A DNA stretch of 40,037 bases from Bacillota bacterium (GTDB lineage: Bacteria > Bacillota > Dehalobacteriia > UBA4068 > UBA4997): contig JAETNY010000009.1 of assembly GCA_021771915.1 (NCBI GenBank), positions 1 to 40,037 on the forward strand, in the 5' to 3' direction. A model generated the notes under the pieces. It was not told the origin of the DNA, ran no database searches, and was given only the letters and a program-made list of their open reading frames with translations. Shown here in pieces: positions 6,065 through 13,939 of this stretch; position 1 is the stretch's first letter, and each line of letters opens with the position of its first letter. Made by a program: the position numbers and the translations under genes.

Positions 6065-7345
6065 ATGAACAGAAAGCTGATTATGCTGTTATGCACAGTA
6101 ATGCTGCCAACATTGTTGCTGGGCTGCATGCCAGGCCAAACCGGCCAGACAAATCTGATGACAGACATTCAGACAAACCAGACCAGGGAAATACCCACAA
6201 ACAAAATACCGATGGACACAATTCTGTTAAGCACCACCGTCCAGCCAACTATCAGTGATTTTTCCGTAAAACTTTTTCAGCAAAGCCTGGACGAAAAGCA
6301 AAATACTTTAGTTTCGCCCTTATCTGTTTTGCTGGCGCTGGCCATGACCGCCAATGGCGCTGAGGAAAACACACTGACGCAAATGGAAGCTGTTTTTGGC
6401 GCGCCTTTAGACAGTTTGAACCTGTATTTGCAAACCTATGCCGCCCAACTGCCCCAAACAGAAAAATGCAAACTTAGCATCGCCAACTCCATTTGGCTGA
6501 AAACCGACCCGGATATCAAAGTTAAGCAGGATTTTCTGCAAACCAATGCCGATTATTACAATGCCAGCGTTTATCAGGCACCTTTTAACACCAAAACCCT
6601 GAAGCAGATTAACGAATGGGTTGAAACAAACACCGATGGCATGATTGATAAAATTTTAGATGAAATTTCGCGCGACGCAGTGATGTATTTAATCAATGCG
6701 CTGGCCTTTGACGCTGAATGGGAGGAGCCTTATACCGATATTCAGGTGCGCGAGGATATTTTTACCACCACCGATGGCCGGGAACAAAAAGTAGATTTTA
6801 TGTATGGCAGTGAGTATCAATATTTGCAGGACGAAAACGCACAGGGCTTTATTAAATATTATAATAACCGTGATTATGCCTTTGTGGCGCTGTTGCCTGA
6901 TGAGAACGTCAGCGTGGCCGAATATGCAGCGGAACTGAACGGTGAAAAGCTTAACAGAATATTGAGTCAGCCCCAGTGTGTGGAGGTACATACGGCTATT
7001 CCCAAGTTTGAAAGTGAATATACGTTGGAAATGAGCCAGCTGCTGCAAAAAATGGGCATAGTTGACGCTTTTGACCCAGACCGCGCCGATTTCAACGGCA
7101 TGGCCAGCTGGCCGGCAGACACCAATCTTTATATTGACCAGGTTCTGCATAAAACCTATATTTCCGTAAATGAACGCGGTACCAGAGCCGGCGCGGTAAC
7201 CGCCGTGGCCATGAACAAGGCCACCTCCATTCGCCCGGTAGAGTTCAAAACAGTTTATCTGAACCGTCCGTTTGTATATATGCTGATTGACAGCAGAAAC
7301 AACCTGCCCCTGTTTATAGGCACGGTTATGACTGTAAAAAATTAA
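6065..7345 (+). CDS. Serpin-family protease inhibitor lipoprotein
   Basis: This is a 426-residue serpin exported as a lipoprotein: residues 1-21 end in the lipobox LLGC, with Cys21 as the lipid anchor, followed by a T/Q/N-rich linker. The serpin fold starts near residue 57 (SDFSVKLFQQSL, NTLVSPLSVLLALAM). Later landmarks are NSIWLK, INEWVETNTDGMIDKIL and the C-terminal signature LNRPFVYMLIDSRNNLPLFIGTV split over two strands. The reactive-loop hinge NERGTRAGAVTAVAM has the conserved Glu and Gly and small residues at P12-P8, as in inhibitory serpins. Counting from the hinge Gly puts P1 at or near Ala in NKATS, suggesting an elastase-like target; this is inference. The ATG at 6065 follows GAGGTGATAGTT and sits 20 bases downstream of the predicted transcription start. 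Its role may be protection against host or rival proteases at the surface. Confidence 0.9.
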   Translation: MNRKLIMLLCTVMLPTLLLGCMPGQTGQTNLMTDIQTNQTREIPTNKIPMDTILLSTTVQPTISDFSVKLFQQSLDEKQNTLVSPLSVLLALAMTANGAEENTLTQMEAVFGAPLDSLNLYLQTYAAQLPQTEKCKLSIANSIWLKTDPDIKVKQDFLQTNADYYNASVYQAPFNTKTLKQINEWVETNTDGMIDKILDEISRDAVMYLINALAFDAEWEEPYTDIQVREDIFTTTDGREQKVDFMYGSEYQYLQDENAQGFIKYYNNRDYAFVALLPDENVSVAEYAAELNGEKLNRILSQPQCVEVHTAIPKFESEYTLEMSQLLQKMGIVDAFDPDRADFNGMASWPADTNLYIDQVLHKTYISVNERGTRAGAVTAVAMNKATSIRPVEFKTVYLNRPFVYMLIDSRNNLPLFIGTVMTVKN

Positions 7346-7352
7346 ACCAAAT

Positions 7353-7430
7353 CGACCAGTCGCTCCCCTAAAGGGCGCGGCTGGTCGAAATGCTTCACAC
7401 TAATGCCAGCCTTTTCCCGGGTTGGCATTA
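7353..7430 (+). terminator. Two hairpins after the serpin gene
   Basis: A 15-bp stem with two G-U pairs (7353-7387, CGACCAG ... CTGGTCG) is followed by a second stem (7401-7430, TAATGCCA ... TGGCATTA). Neither has a clean T-run, so they are probable 3'-end structures rather than textbook intrinsic terminators. Confidence 0.5.
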
Positions 7431-7457
7431 ATATTTCGGCAAATTTAATTATAACCC

Positions 7458-7486
7458 TTGCATATTGTCGCCCGGCATTATATAAT
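7458..7486 (+). promoter_or_regulatory. Sigma-A promoter of the FliK-like/FlhB-like/PilZ genes
   Basis: TTGCAT (7458-7463), 17 bases, TATAAT (7481-7486). It lies about 85 bases before the first start codon of the three-gene plus-strand cluster. Confidence 0.6.
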
Positions 7487-7571
7487 TATATATTAGGGAT
7501 ATTTCTTTAAGTTATTTTTATAATGATAACCCCTGTTTTAGCTATTTTGTTACTGAAAGAGAGTGTTGGCC

Positions 7572-9011
7572 ATGCCAAACTTAATGGGTGTAACCAACCC
7601 GGTGCCCGGTCAGGATAATACCAATATTAACCGGCAGCTGCCTAATAACCCCAATACGAATACCAATATTCAAAACGCGCCTAATTTAGACCGTGTTAAT
7701 CGCATGGATAACCGCACAGAGCAACAGTTGGCCGGCGACTCCACCGGCCCCGGCAAAGCCTTGCGCTATGACAGCAACTTCCAGGCGTTTATGCAAAAGC
7801 TGCGCGATATGCCAGAATTGGGGCGCGTGTTGGCGCAATTAATGCTGGAATACAAGTCCATTGTATCCTCTGGCATGCAGCAGGGTATCGCCCAGGAAAT
7901 GGCGCAGTTGTTAAAAATGCTGCCCATGAATGAAAAAGAACTGGGACAATTTTTTAAGCAGCAATTACAGGACGGTGAGCGTTTTAACGGCCCCCTGTTC
8001 AATCTGTTGCGAGAAGCCTATTCCCAAAGTCAGTCAGAAACGATTAAAGGGGATATTCTGCAATTTTTAAAACGCTATGCGGATTATACATCTTCCGACC
8101 ATATTCAGGGTAATCTTATTCGCACCTTAACCAATATCAGCCGCTATATACCAGCCAGCTTCGGCAGTCAGCTTTTGGCGCTGGCGCAACAACTGGGTGA
8201 AACTTTTGCCGGCGGTGACCGTGCCGCAGCGCTGAAAATGCTGCAAAGCACTATTTTACCGTTTTTAAGCAATTATACGGAAAAAACACATGACATGGGC
8301 ATGTCGCGCACGTTAATTTCCCAGTTGGCGTTGGATATTTCCCGTTTTGAAAACGGCTCCACAGAGGGTTTGCTGCAAGCATTTAAACAGCTTATCGGCC
8401 ATAACACGCTGCGCAGCCGTCTGGGAAATTTAACGCCGGAAACACTGCTGAATTTTATCAAAAACAGCGATTTTGTCAAGGCTCCCCAGGAGAACGACTT
8501 TGCCAACCAACTTACGCAAACCATTCACCACGCATTGCGCGGTGATGGCGGCATAGAAGCGCAGGAATCATTCCGCGATATTTTGCAGGCGCTGTTAATC
8601 AATGAAAGCGTTTATATGCCGCTTAAACACATGCTTATTCCGGTTGACTGGCAGGATAAAATGATGTTCTCAGAGCTCTGGATTGACCCGGACGCCGAGG
8701 ATAATATGCACCATGGCGGTGACGCGCGTGATAACACTTTCCGCCTGCTTTTTAAAATAGATATTCAGGGACTGGGCTTTTTTGATATCGTAATGGCCAG
8801 CCGCGGCGAGGAAGTGGAAATGTTAATTTCCTGCCCGGAAGAAGTGGCCAAAGCCGCTAATGTCGTTCAGGGCGAGATGAACCGCATTTTGACTGAAAAC
8901 GGCCTGCGCCCCACTGGCGTACAGGTACTGAAAATGCAACAGCCTCTAACCATATCTGCCGTTTTCCCCAAAATTGCCGAAGGAGAGAATAGTTTGAATG
9001 TCCAGATATAA
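7572..9011 (+). CDS. FliK-like (flagellar hook-length control C-terminal type) protein
   Basis: This 479-residue soluble protein has an Asn/Pro/Thr-rich, probably disordered N-terminus (residues 1-60). A long helical middle follows, then a C-terminal ~100 residues with the beta-rich pattern GLGFFDIVMASRGEEVEML and a helix ending LTENGLRPTGVQVL. That C-terminal pattern resembles the FliK C-terminal domain, and the next gene is an FlhB-tail homologue; the same gene pair type (ylqG-ylqH) occurs in Bacillus. I chose ATG 7572 over the upstream GTG because AAAGAGAG is then correctly spaced. It overlaps the next gene by 14 bases, so translation is probably coupled. The family assignment is moderate and partly contextual. 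Confidence 0.55.
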   Translation: MPNLMGVTNPVPGQDNTNINRQLPNNPNTNTNIQNAPNLDRVNRMDNRTEQQLAGDSTGPGKALRYDSNFQAFMQKLRDMPELGRVLAQLMLEYKSIVSSGMQQGIAQEMAQLLKMLPMNEKELGQFFKQQLQDGERFNGPLFNLLREAYSQSQSETIKGDILQFLKRYADYTSSDHIQGNLIRTLTNISRYIPASFGSQLLALAQQLGETFAGGDRAAALKMLQSTILPFLSNYTEKTHDMGMSRTLISQLALDISRFENGSTEGLLQAFKQLIGHNTLRSRLGNLTPETLLNFIKNSDFVKAPQENDFANQLTQTIHHALRGDGGIEAQESFRDILQALLINESVYMPLKHMLIPVDWQDKMMFSELWIDPDAEDNMHHGGDARDNTFRLLFKIDIQGLGFFDIVMASRGEEVEMLISCPEEVAKAANVVQGEMNRILTENGLRPTGVQVLKMQQPLTISAVFPKIAEGENSLNVQI

Positions 9012-9375
9012 CACACCAAACCCCACCGGCCGCGCCGTGGCCTTGCGCTATGACGGCGGCGCCAACACCGCGCCGATTGTTGTGGCCTCCGGCATGGGCT
9101 ATCTGGCCGAAAAAATTGTTGAAGTCGCCGCTGATAACGGCGTGCCGGTTTATGAGGATAACTCTCTGGCCACCATGCTATCACAGTTGCAGCTTGGCCA
9201 GCAAATTCCGGACTCACTTTTTCAAGCCATTGTAGAAATTTACGTATATTTTTTGAATTTTGACCCCAACGACCCGGACAAGGCACGCCGCGAGCGAGAA
9301 GCTGCCATGGCCGCCAGCAAAGCAGCCCAGACAGAAACCGCCGCCGAAAACCAGGCTCCGGCTGCGGTTGAATAA
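8998..9375 (+). CDS. FlhB C-terminal-domain homologue (YlqH-like)
   Basis: This 125-residue protein corresponds to the cytoplasmic tail of FlhB/YscU export-gate proteins without the membrane part. It carries RAVALRYDGGANTAPIVVA, then YLAEKIVEVAADNGVPVYED and LSQLQLGQQIPDSLFQAIVEIY, the usual order of the FlhB cytoplasmic domain. The NPTH autocleavage motif of true FlhB is absent; the N-terminus has only NPTG. Residues after ~100 are Ala/Glu-rich and probably disordered. The ATG overlaps the preceding FliK-like gene. In full FlhB the tail contacts FliK to switch substrate class, so the adjacent FliK-like gene suggests the two act together. Confidence 0.82.
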   Translation: MSRYNTPNPTGRAVALRYDGGANTAPIVVASGMGYLAEKIVEVAADNGVPVYEDNSLATMLSQLQLGQQIPDSLFQAIVEIYVYFLNFDPNDPDKARREREAAMAASKAAQTETAAENQAPAAVE

Positions 9376-9392
9376 AATAGGGAGGTTTAATT

Positions 9393-9983
9393 ATGGAAAG
9401 TCGCTTTTTAATTTCCAGCAATGAGCATAAACCGCTGGCTCTGGCCACGTTAACCAGTCCGCCAAAGGAAAAACCACTGCTCTTAGAAATCTACAATTAT
9501 GAGCCAGGCGTAACTTCTAACGCTTTATCAATTCAGCAAAAAATCTGTTTAATTGATATCGACCATGACATCGCTATGGAAGCCGTAATCGTTAATCGTG
9601 GCGGCGACCGTCTGCTGGTACAGCCCGGCCAGCAGCTGGGGCCAGAGGCACGCAAAAACCTGCGTGTTCGTACCAGCTTTGAAAGTCTGATTTTTCCGAT
9701 AACCGGCAGCTGGCAGGGACAGCATACATTTATCAGCCACGATTTGAGCAGCGGCGGTATCGCTCTGCGTACTGATGCGCCGCTGGAATGTGGCGAAAAG
9801 CTGGAACTTATTATTCCGGTTATGGAGCCGCCGCTTTTGGTTAAAGCCACAGTTTTGCGGCCGCTGCCCGGAAAATTACCAGACCAGCAGAAACTTTATG
9901 CCGCTCAATTCTATGATTTAACCTATGATGAAGACGCGCTTATTCGCAAAAGCGTATTTGCTATTCAGCTTACTCCTCATTAA
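9393..9983 (+). CDS. PilZ-domain c-di-GMP receptor, YcgR-like
   Basis: This 196-residue protein has an N-terminal YcgR-N-like beta domain (residues ~1-85) followed by a PilZ domain. The PilZ signature is present: RKNLRV (an RxxxR type motif, near residue 89) and HDLSSGGIAL (D/NxSxxG, near residue 121). Both bind c-di-GMP in characterised PilZ proteins. The ribosome-binding site GGGAGG lies before ATG 9393. It is the third gene of a plus-strand cluster with FliK-like and FlhB-like genes, pointing to c-di-GMP control of motility. A bidirectional terminator follows. Confidence 0.85.
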   Translation: MESRFLISSNEHKPLALATLTSPPKEKPLLLEIYNYEPGVTSNALSIQQKICLIDIDHDIAMEAVIVNRGGDRLLVQPGQQLGPEARKNLRVRTSFESLIFPITGSWQGQHTFISHDLSSGGIALRTDAPLECGEKLELIIPVMEPPLLVKATVLRPLPGKLPDQQKLYAAQFYDLTYDEDALIRKSVFAIQLTPH

Positions 9984-10000
9984 AATTAACCGATTAAACA

Positions 10001-10033
10001 AAAACCCACTGAAATTTAATCAGTGGGTTTTTC
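10001..10033. terminator. Bidirectional terminator between two PilZ genes
   Basis: AAAACCCACTGA (10001-10012) and TCAGTGGGTTTT (10020-10031) form a perfect 12-bp stem with T-runs on both strands. It ends the plus-strand PilZ cluster and the minus-strand PilZ gene, which converge here. Confidence 0.9.
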
Positions 10034-10044
10034 CATATTAATAT

Positions 10045-10695
10045 TCAGCGCTGACGACGCTGACGCATATCTCTCTGACAACGGAAAATATAACTGCGCA
10101 AACCAGACTCTGCCGCCGGTTTCAAATTGATAAACCGGCAACCATGACCAAAACGCGGCAAACGCTTCTTGGGCGGCAACTCTTCCTGGCGCAGCACCAC
10201 CGCCGTTAACTCAATCGGCTTCGGTCCCTCTTTCAACTCAAAATGAACTTCTGAATCCACCGGCAAAGCATATTGGCAAACAAAATAAACGCCGCCGGCA
10301 CTCAAATTTTCCGTAACAGCTGTAAACGCGCCTTTCGGCGGCGGCGCAGCAGAAGCCGAGGCCATCTGCACAGCTGAAATTTCAATCTCAGCGTTAGTTG
10401 GTACTTTTAAATCCTGCCGCCTTTGAATGGTTTCCAAAACCTCTGTAATCGTAAAGGAGCAGGACTTAACATCTCCCTCATTGCCATGCGGACGCAGCTG
10501 GCAGCGGCAATGCACCAAACCAGCCGTTGAATCATAAAAAATAGCCATATGTTCGCCAGTATCAGAAAGTTCAAAGCTGCAAGGAACCTCCAGCAGCTGA
10601 TACATACCAGCTGAATCCCAATAAACATGGGCTTCACAAAGCGGTGTTCCATCTACGGCATATATTTCTGCTTTGTTGCAATTTGTCAGCTCCAT
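10045..10695 (-). CDS. Second PilZ-domain protein
   Basis: This 216-residue protein has an N-terminal beta-rich domain (about 1-95) and a PilZ domain. Its motifs are RRQDLKV, near residue 92, and ENLSAGGVYF, the D/NxSxxG element. The usual last Arg of RxxxR is Lys here, which may alter c-di-GMP binding. The C-terminal CRFINL phrase and basic tail fit the family. The ATG is preceded by GCAGGGGG. It converges on the other PilZ gene and lies about 100 bases downstream of the ComFB-domain gene in the same orientation. It may belong to the parA transcript or have its own weak promoter. Confidence 0.8.
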   Translation of the reverse strand: MELTNCNKAEIYAVDGTPLCEAHVYWDSAGMYQLLEVPCSFELSDTGEHMAIFYDSTAGLVHCRCQLRPHGNEGDVKSCSFTITEVLETIQRRQDLKVPTNAEIEISAVQMASASAAPPPKGAFTAVTENLSAGGVYFVCQYALPVDSEVHFELKEGPKPIELTAVVLRQEELPPKKRLPRFGHGCRFINLKPAAESGLRSYIFRCQRDMRQRRQR

Positions 10696-10796
10696 TATGT
10701 AAACGCCCCCTGCCCAATTATCTTAATAAAACTACTTTTTTAGTGTATTATAACAAATTTCGCAACATAAAACAACGACAATTTATCGACATAAAA

Positions 10797-11744
10797 TTAT
10801 CTATGACGCGGATTGGCTTTGACAATATAGCATGCTTTTGTTAATTCCGTCGCCACCAAACTGCTATAACGCCGTTCATAAAGCGTCATCATTGGCACTC
10901 GCTCTGAAGCAGGAAAAACCGTATATCGGGGGCGCAAATTGGTCAGTGCAAGCGCCTTAACATCTTCCAGACAACGTGTACATGAGCAAAGCCCTAATTT
11001 TTCAACATAACGCGGCGCCATGTTTTCCACCAGCATCTGCATTATATTTATAAAGGTTAATTCTTCCTGCATAGGCGGCAATGGCGGCGGCTCGGGAATG
11101 GTAAAGGAGGACATAATTGCAGAAGATGACAAATTAAAATGCGGCTCCGGCTGCGGCGGTATAATAGGCTGCGGTGCAGGCACGGGTTCCGGCTCAACCA
11201 CCGGCTCCGGTTCAGAAACAGCTGGTTCCGGCTCAACCACCGGTTCGGGTTCAACAACCGGTTCTGCCGATAATACAGCTTCTGGGGCTGGCTCAACAAG
11301 CGGCTCCGGCGCAATAACCGGTTCGGGTTCAACGAGCGATTTTGCCGGCATTGCCGGCTCCGGTTCAGGAGCAGCTGGCTCCGGCGTAATAACCGGCTCC
11401 GGTTCAACGGCTGGTTGAACAGCCGCCGGGGGTGTTGCCGGAGGCGCCTCCTCATCTAACTCCTGCTCCAAAGCCCCCCTAATTTGTTCCGCCAGCGTTT
11501 CATCATGATGATGCGCCACCTGTAAAATAGGCGGAATAAGCGGCTGATGCACCTGAGCGGCCTGCTGATTAATTTCAGCTGCTTCAACAGCATCACTGCT
11601 GGGGCCTGGTGCGGCGGCGGCCTCCGCCGGCTCCTCCGCATTAGCGGCCGCTGCTCTTTGCGCCGCCGCCTGTTTTTCTGCCGGTGATGTCAACAAATTT
11701 AGAACATGAGCCGTCTTACTGCTCTTATCCTGTTTTTTAGCCAT
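10797..11744 (-). CDS. ComFB-domain protein with a Pro/Glu/Val-rich linker
   Basis: The protein has 315 residues. Residues 1-100 are Ala/Gln-rich and probably disordered. Residues ~100-200 are a low-complexity linker built of EPEPV, EPVI and PAPEP repeats. The C-terminal ~80 residues are a ComFB domain: INIMQMLVENMAPRYVEK, then CSCTRCLEDVKALALTNL and RPRYTV. ComFB was named for late competence; in cyanobacteria its homologues have been described as cyclic-dinucleotide receptors. The gene starts two bases after the parA stop, so the two are co-transcribed. Association with ParA and two PilZ genes suggests a polar, c-di-GMP-linked role; that is inference. Confidence 0.72.
   Translation of the reverse strand: MAKKQDKSSKTAHVLNLLTSPAEKQAAAQRAAAANAEEPAEAAAAPGPSSDAVEAAEINQQAAQVHQPLIPPILQVAHHHDETLAEQIRGALEQELDEEAPPATPPAAVQPAVEPEPVITPEPAAPEPEPAMPAKSLVEPEPVIAPEPLVEPAPEAVLSAEPVVEPEPVVEPEPAVSEPEPVVEPEPVPAPQPIIPPQPEPHFNLSSSAIMSSFTIPEPPPLPPMQEELTFINIMQMLVENMAPRYVEKLGLCSCTRCLEDVKALALTNLRPRYTVFPASERVPMMTLYERRYSSLVATELTKACYIVKANPRHR
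11150..11420 (-). repeat. Low-complexity EPEPV-coding repeat tract
   Basis: Short degenerate repeats (CCGGCTCCGGTTCAAC and variants on the plus strand) encode the Pro/Glu/Val-rich linker of the ComFB protein. The tract also creates a spurious Gly/Ser-rich open frame on the plus strand. Such tracts change length easily by slippage. Confidence 0.7.
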
Positions 11745-11746
11745 AA

Positions 11747-12541
11747 TTACTCTTCACTCCTAACCATTGGCTTGGCGCTAATTAAACGTTGCTGCAAAAG
11801 TTCATTCAGCAAAGCCTGGAAGTCTAAAGAGGGTTTAGAGGTCGGCGCATAAGTCAACACGCTTTCACCATGCGCCGGCGCTTCAGCCACGGCCACACTG
11901 GCGCGTATTTTAGCATTAAAAACCCGACTATCCAGCTGTGCGGCAATCTGCTCAGATAAATCCAGAACCTCCCGGTTCAAATTAAGCCGCGGATTAAACT
12001 TGTTCAGCAAAATGCCCAAAACGCGCAGGTCAGGATTATAACAACGGCGCACGGTATCAATCGTTTCCCGAATTTGAGAAATCCCAAGCAGACTCAAAAT
12101 CTCCGGCGCCATGGGAATAATCAGGCTGTCTGCCGCCACATAAGCGTTAACGGTCAATATGTTCAGAGCCGGCGGCGTATCAATAATCACAAAATCATAT
12201 TCATTTTGAACTTCTTTCAACTGGTTTTTCAATAAAAACTCCCGGCCTGGCCGATTAAACTCCAGTTCAGCACCGGAAAGCAGAATATTAGAAGGTAAAA
12301 TATCACCACATTCAGTTTCAACAATAACCTCTGTAATGTTTTTGCTGCCCTTCATTACATCATAAACGGTTGCGCAGTTTTCAATATCCAACCCCAAGCA
12401 AAAGCCCAAACTGCCCTGTGGGTCAAGGTCAACCCCCAAAACACGGAAACCGCGCTGGTGCAGAGACACCAGCAAAGAGGAGGAGGTGGTGGTTTTTCCC
12501 ACGCCGCCCTTTTGGTTGGTAATAGCAATTATTGTAGACAA
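11747..12541 (-). CDS. ParA/Soj-family ATPase
   Basis: This 264-residue protein begins STIIAITNQKGGVGKTTTS, a deviant Walker A (KGGVGKTT). GVDLDPQGSLGFCLGL (Walker A') and DFVIIDTPPALNILTVNA (Walker B) follow. These mark ParA ATPases that partition DNA or position complexes such as flagella and chemoreceptor arrays. I chose the TTG at 12541 because GGAGGGG lies five bases upstream and homologues begin here; an ATG-started extension upstream would add about 27 implausible hydrophobic residues. No parB or parS is visible nearby. The downstream partner is a ComFB protein, so protein positioning is at least as likely as chromosome segregation. Confidence 0.85.
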   Translation of the reverse strand: MSTIIAITNQKGGVGKTTTSSSLLVSLHQRGFRVLGVDLDPQGSLGFCLGLDIENCATVYDVMKGSKNITEVIVETECGDILPSNILLSGAELEFNRPGREFLLKNQLKEVQNEYDFVIIDTPPALNILTVNAYVAADSLIIPMAPEILSLLGISQIRETIDTVRRCYNPDLRVLGILLNKFNPRLNLNREVLDLSEQIAAQLDSRVFNAKIRASVAVAEAPAHGESVLTYAPTSKPSLDFQALLNELLQQRLISAKPMVRSEE

Positions 12542-12851
12542 ATAAACCCCTCCATTAACAATAATTATAAATTTCAGCACTAAATATAATATATGGAATA
12601 TAACAATCCGACTATTAAGCAAAGTATCATTTTTATTATACTACTTCTTATTAAAAAAAAATAGAGGGAAAAGCGTTTTTTTTCGCAAATCGACAAAAAA
12701 ATTCCGCCAAAAAATTTATCCCGTCTTTAATTATATAAAATCTGCAAAAAATTTCTTAAAAACAATAATTATAGACTGTTTTTTTTTGCGAAACATGATA
12801 TAATATAATGTAATGGAATTTTATAATACATTTTAAGGAAGTGGCGTTTAT
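12542..12851. other. AT-rich divergent intergenic region
   Basis: About 310 bases separate parA (minus) from the ABC ATPase gene (plus). The stretch is very AT-rich with A- and T-runs. TATAAT boxes at 12799-12804 and 12804-12809 could serve the ABC gene but have no good -35 box. No ORF or hairpin of note is seen. Confidence 0.5.
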
Positions 12852-13598
12852 ATGCCAACTGTTCGTCTGGAGAATGTCACCAAATTTTTCAAGTTTGAAC
12901 GCAAAAAACATATGGCCGTACAAGATATCAACCTGACTATCGAACAGGGAGAATTTGTTTTTTTAAACGGCAGCAGTGGCGCTGGCAAAAGCACGGTTTT
13001 GCGTCTTTTATGTGGTGAAATATCGCCGGATAGAGGCACAGCCTATTTAGATAACACCAATATTAGCCATCTTTTCGGCCCCTGGCAGATACGTCTGCGC
13101 CGCACTTTCGGCGTTGTCTGGCAGGAGCCGCGCCTGATTAGAAAGATGAACATTTATAATAACCTGCTGCAAACGGCACGCGCCGGCGGTCTGCGCAGCA
13201 AATCACCGCGCGCCGTGGCCAAAGCCCTGGCGCTGGTTGGTATGCAACATGTGGAGCAATGTTATCCGGCAGAACTGACATTAAGCGATATCCGCCATGT
13301 GGAGTTGGCGCGCGCTCTGGTTTGCAGCCCACCCATTCTGTTGCTGGACGAACTAACCGCAAATTTAGATGACGACAGCATCTGGGATATCTTCCACCTG
13401 CTAATGGAACTAAACAATAAAGGCATTACGATTGTTATGATAACCCACGCCAGCCGCTATGTCAACATTATGCGCAAGCGTGTTATCACTCTGGTAGACG
13501 GCCAGCTGATCGGCGATATACATAACGGCCGCTATGCCCAAACCACTGCCAGCCAGCCCAAGATTATTTTTAAAACCAGCGCCGGCAGCCGCAAATAA
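12852..13598 (+). CDS. Orphan FtsE-like ABC ATPase with degraded signature motif
   Basis: This 248-residue ATP-binding protein is most like FtsE. It has Walker A GSSGAGKST (residues ~40-48), Walker B PPILLLDELTANLDD (catalytic Glu kept) and the switch His in MITHAS. The Q-loop region reads VVWQEPRLI. The ABC signature, normally LSGGE/Q, is replaced by LSDIRHVELARAL, so the second half-site for ATP is degraded. No permease such as FtsX is next to it, whereas ftsE usually precedes ftsX. The ATG follows GGAAGTGGCG. It may regulate a complex rather than power transport, or pair with a permease encoded elsewhere. Confidence 0.78.
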   Translation: MPTVRLENVTKFFKFERKKHMAVQDINLTIEQGEFVFLNGSSGAGKSTVLRLLCGEISPDRGTAYLDNTNISHLFGPWQIRLRRTFGVVWQEPRLIRKMNIYNNLLQTARAGGLRSKSPRAVAKALALVGMQHVEQCYPAELTLSDIRHVELARALVCSPPILLLDELTANLDDDSIWDIFHLLMELNNKGITIVMITHASRYVNIMRKRVITLVDGQLIGDIHNGRYAQTTASQPKIIFKTSAGSRK

Positions 13599-13729
13599 TA
13601 ATTCAGCAGACCTGCTGATTAACAAAAATCCGCCGGGCCAGCATTGCCCATACACGAAGCAGACCATGGCCAGCGCCGCATTATGCCCCTTAATAACCGC
13701 AACATAAAGCAAAAAATCTCTCTAAACAA

Positions 13730-13775
13730 AATACAAGCTATACCCCTGCCTGTTAAGCAAAGTATAGCTTGTATT
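13730..13775. terminator. 14-bp terminator hairpin
   Basis: AATACAAGCTATAC (13730-13743) and GTATAGCTTGTATT (13762-13775) form a perfect stem with an 18-base loop. T-runs follow on the plus strand (TTTTTCT), and T-rich sequence follows on the minus strand, so it can stop transcription both ways. Confidence 0.8.
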
Positions 13776-13811
13776 TTTCTACTTTTTATCTACTCCTGCA
13801 ATTTTTGCCGC

Positions 13812-13856
13812 TTATTTCATACTCCGAACCGCACCGATAATTATAATTTTTTTCAT
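13812..13856 (-). CDS. 14-aa mini-ORF with strong ribosome-binding site
   Basis: GTGGGTGATAGTT precedes an ATG encoding MKKIIIIGAVRSMK and then a stop. The upstream element is the same extended ribosome-binding site found before the serpin and the exported-protein genes. A strong hairpin follows about 40 bases later. It may be the start of a decayed exported-protein gene or a genuine short peptide; I cannot decide. Confidence 0.25.
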   Translation of the reverse strand: MKKIIIIGAVRSMK

Positions 13857-13900
13857 AACTATCACCCACTTTTTTCTTCTATCATGACAGAAACACGCAA

Positions 13901-13939
13901 AAAAGCAACGATATAGCCTGAAAGCGTATCGTTGCTTTT
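13901..13939 (-). terminator. Terminator of the small lipoprotein gene
   Basis: AAAAGCAACGATA and TATCGTTGCTTTT form a perfect 13-bp stem, followed on the minus strand by TTTTTT. It lies about 25 bases past the stop codon of the minus-strand lipoprotein gene. Confidence 0.85.

Noticed and set aside
10783-10790. GTCGATAA on the minus strand as a sigma-D promoter for the second PilZ gene
   Set aside because: No TAAA-like -35 box lies 14-16 bases upstream (GCGT is there instead).
11020-11418. Gly/Ser-rich plus-strand ORF of 132 aa
   Set aside because: It is the mirror frame of the EPEPV linker in the ComFB gene and has no ribosome-binding site.
13599-13712. Possible gene remnant on the minus strand after the ABC gene
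   Set aside because: The frame stays open into the antisense of the ABC gene but has no credible start or recognisable domain. It is mentioned only in the intergenic note.
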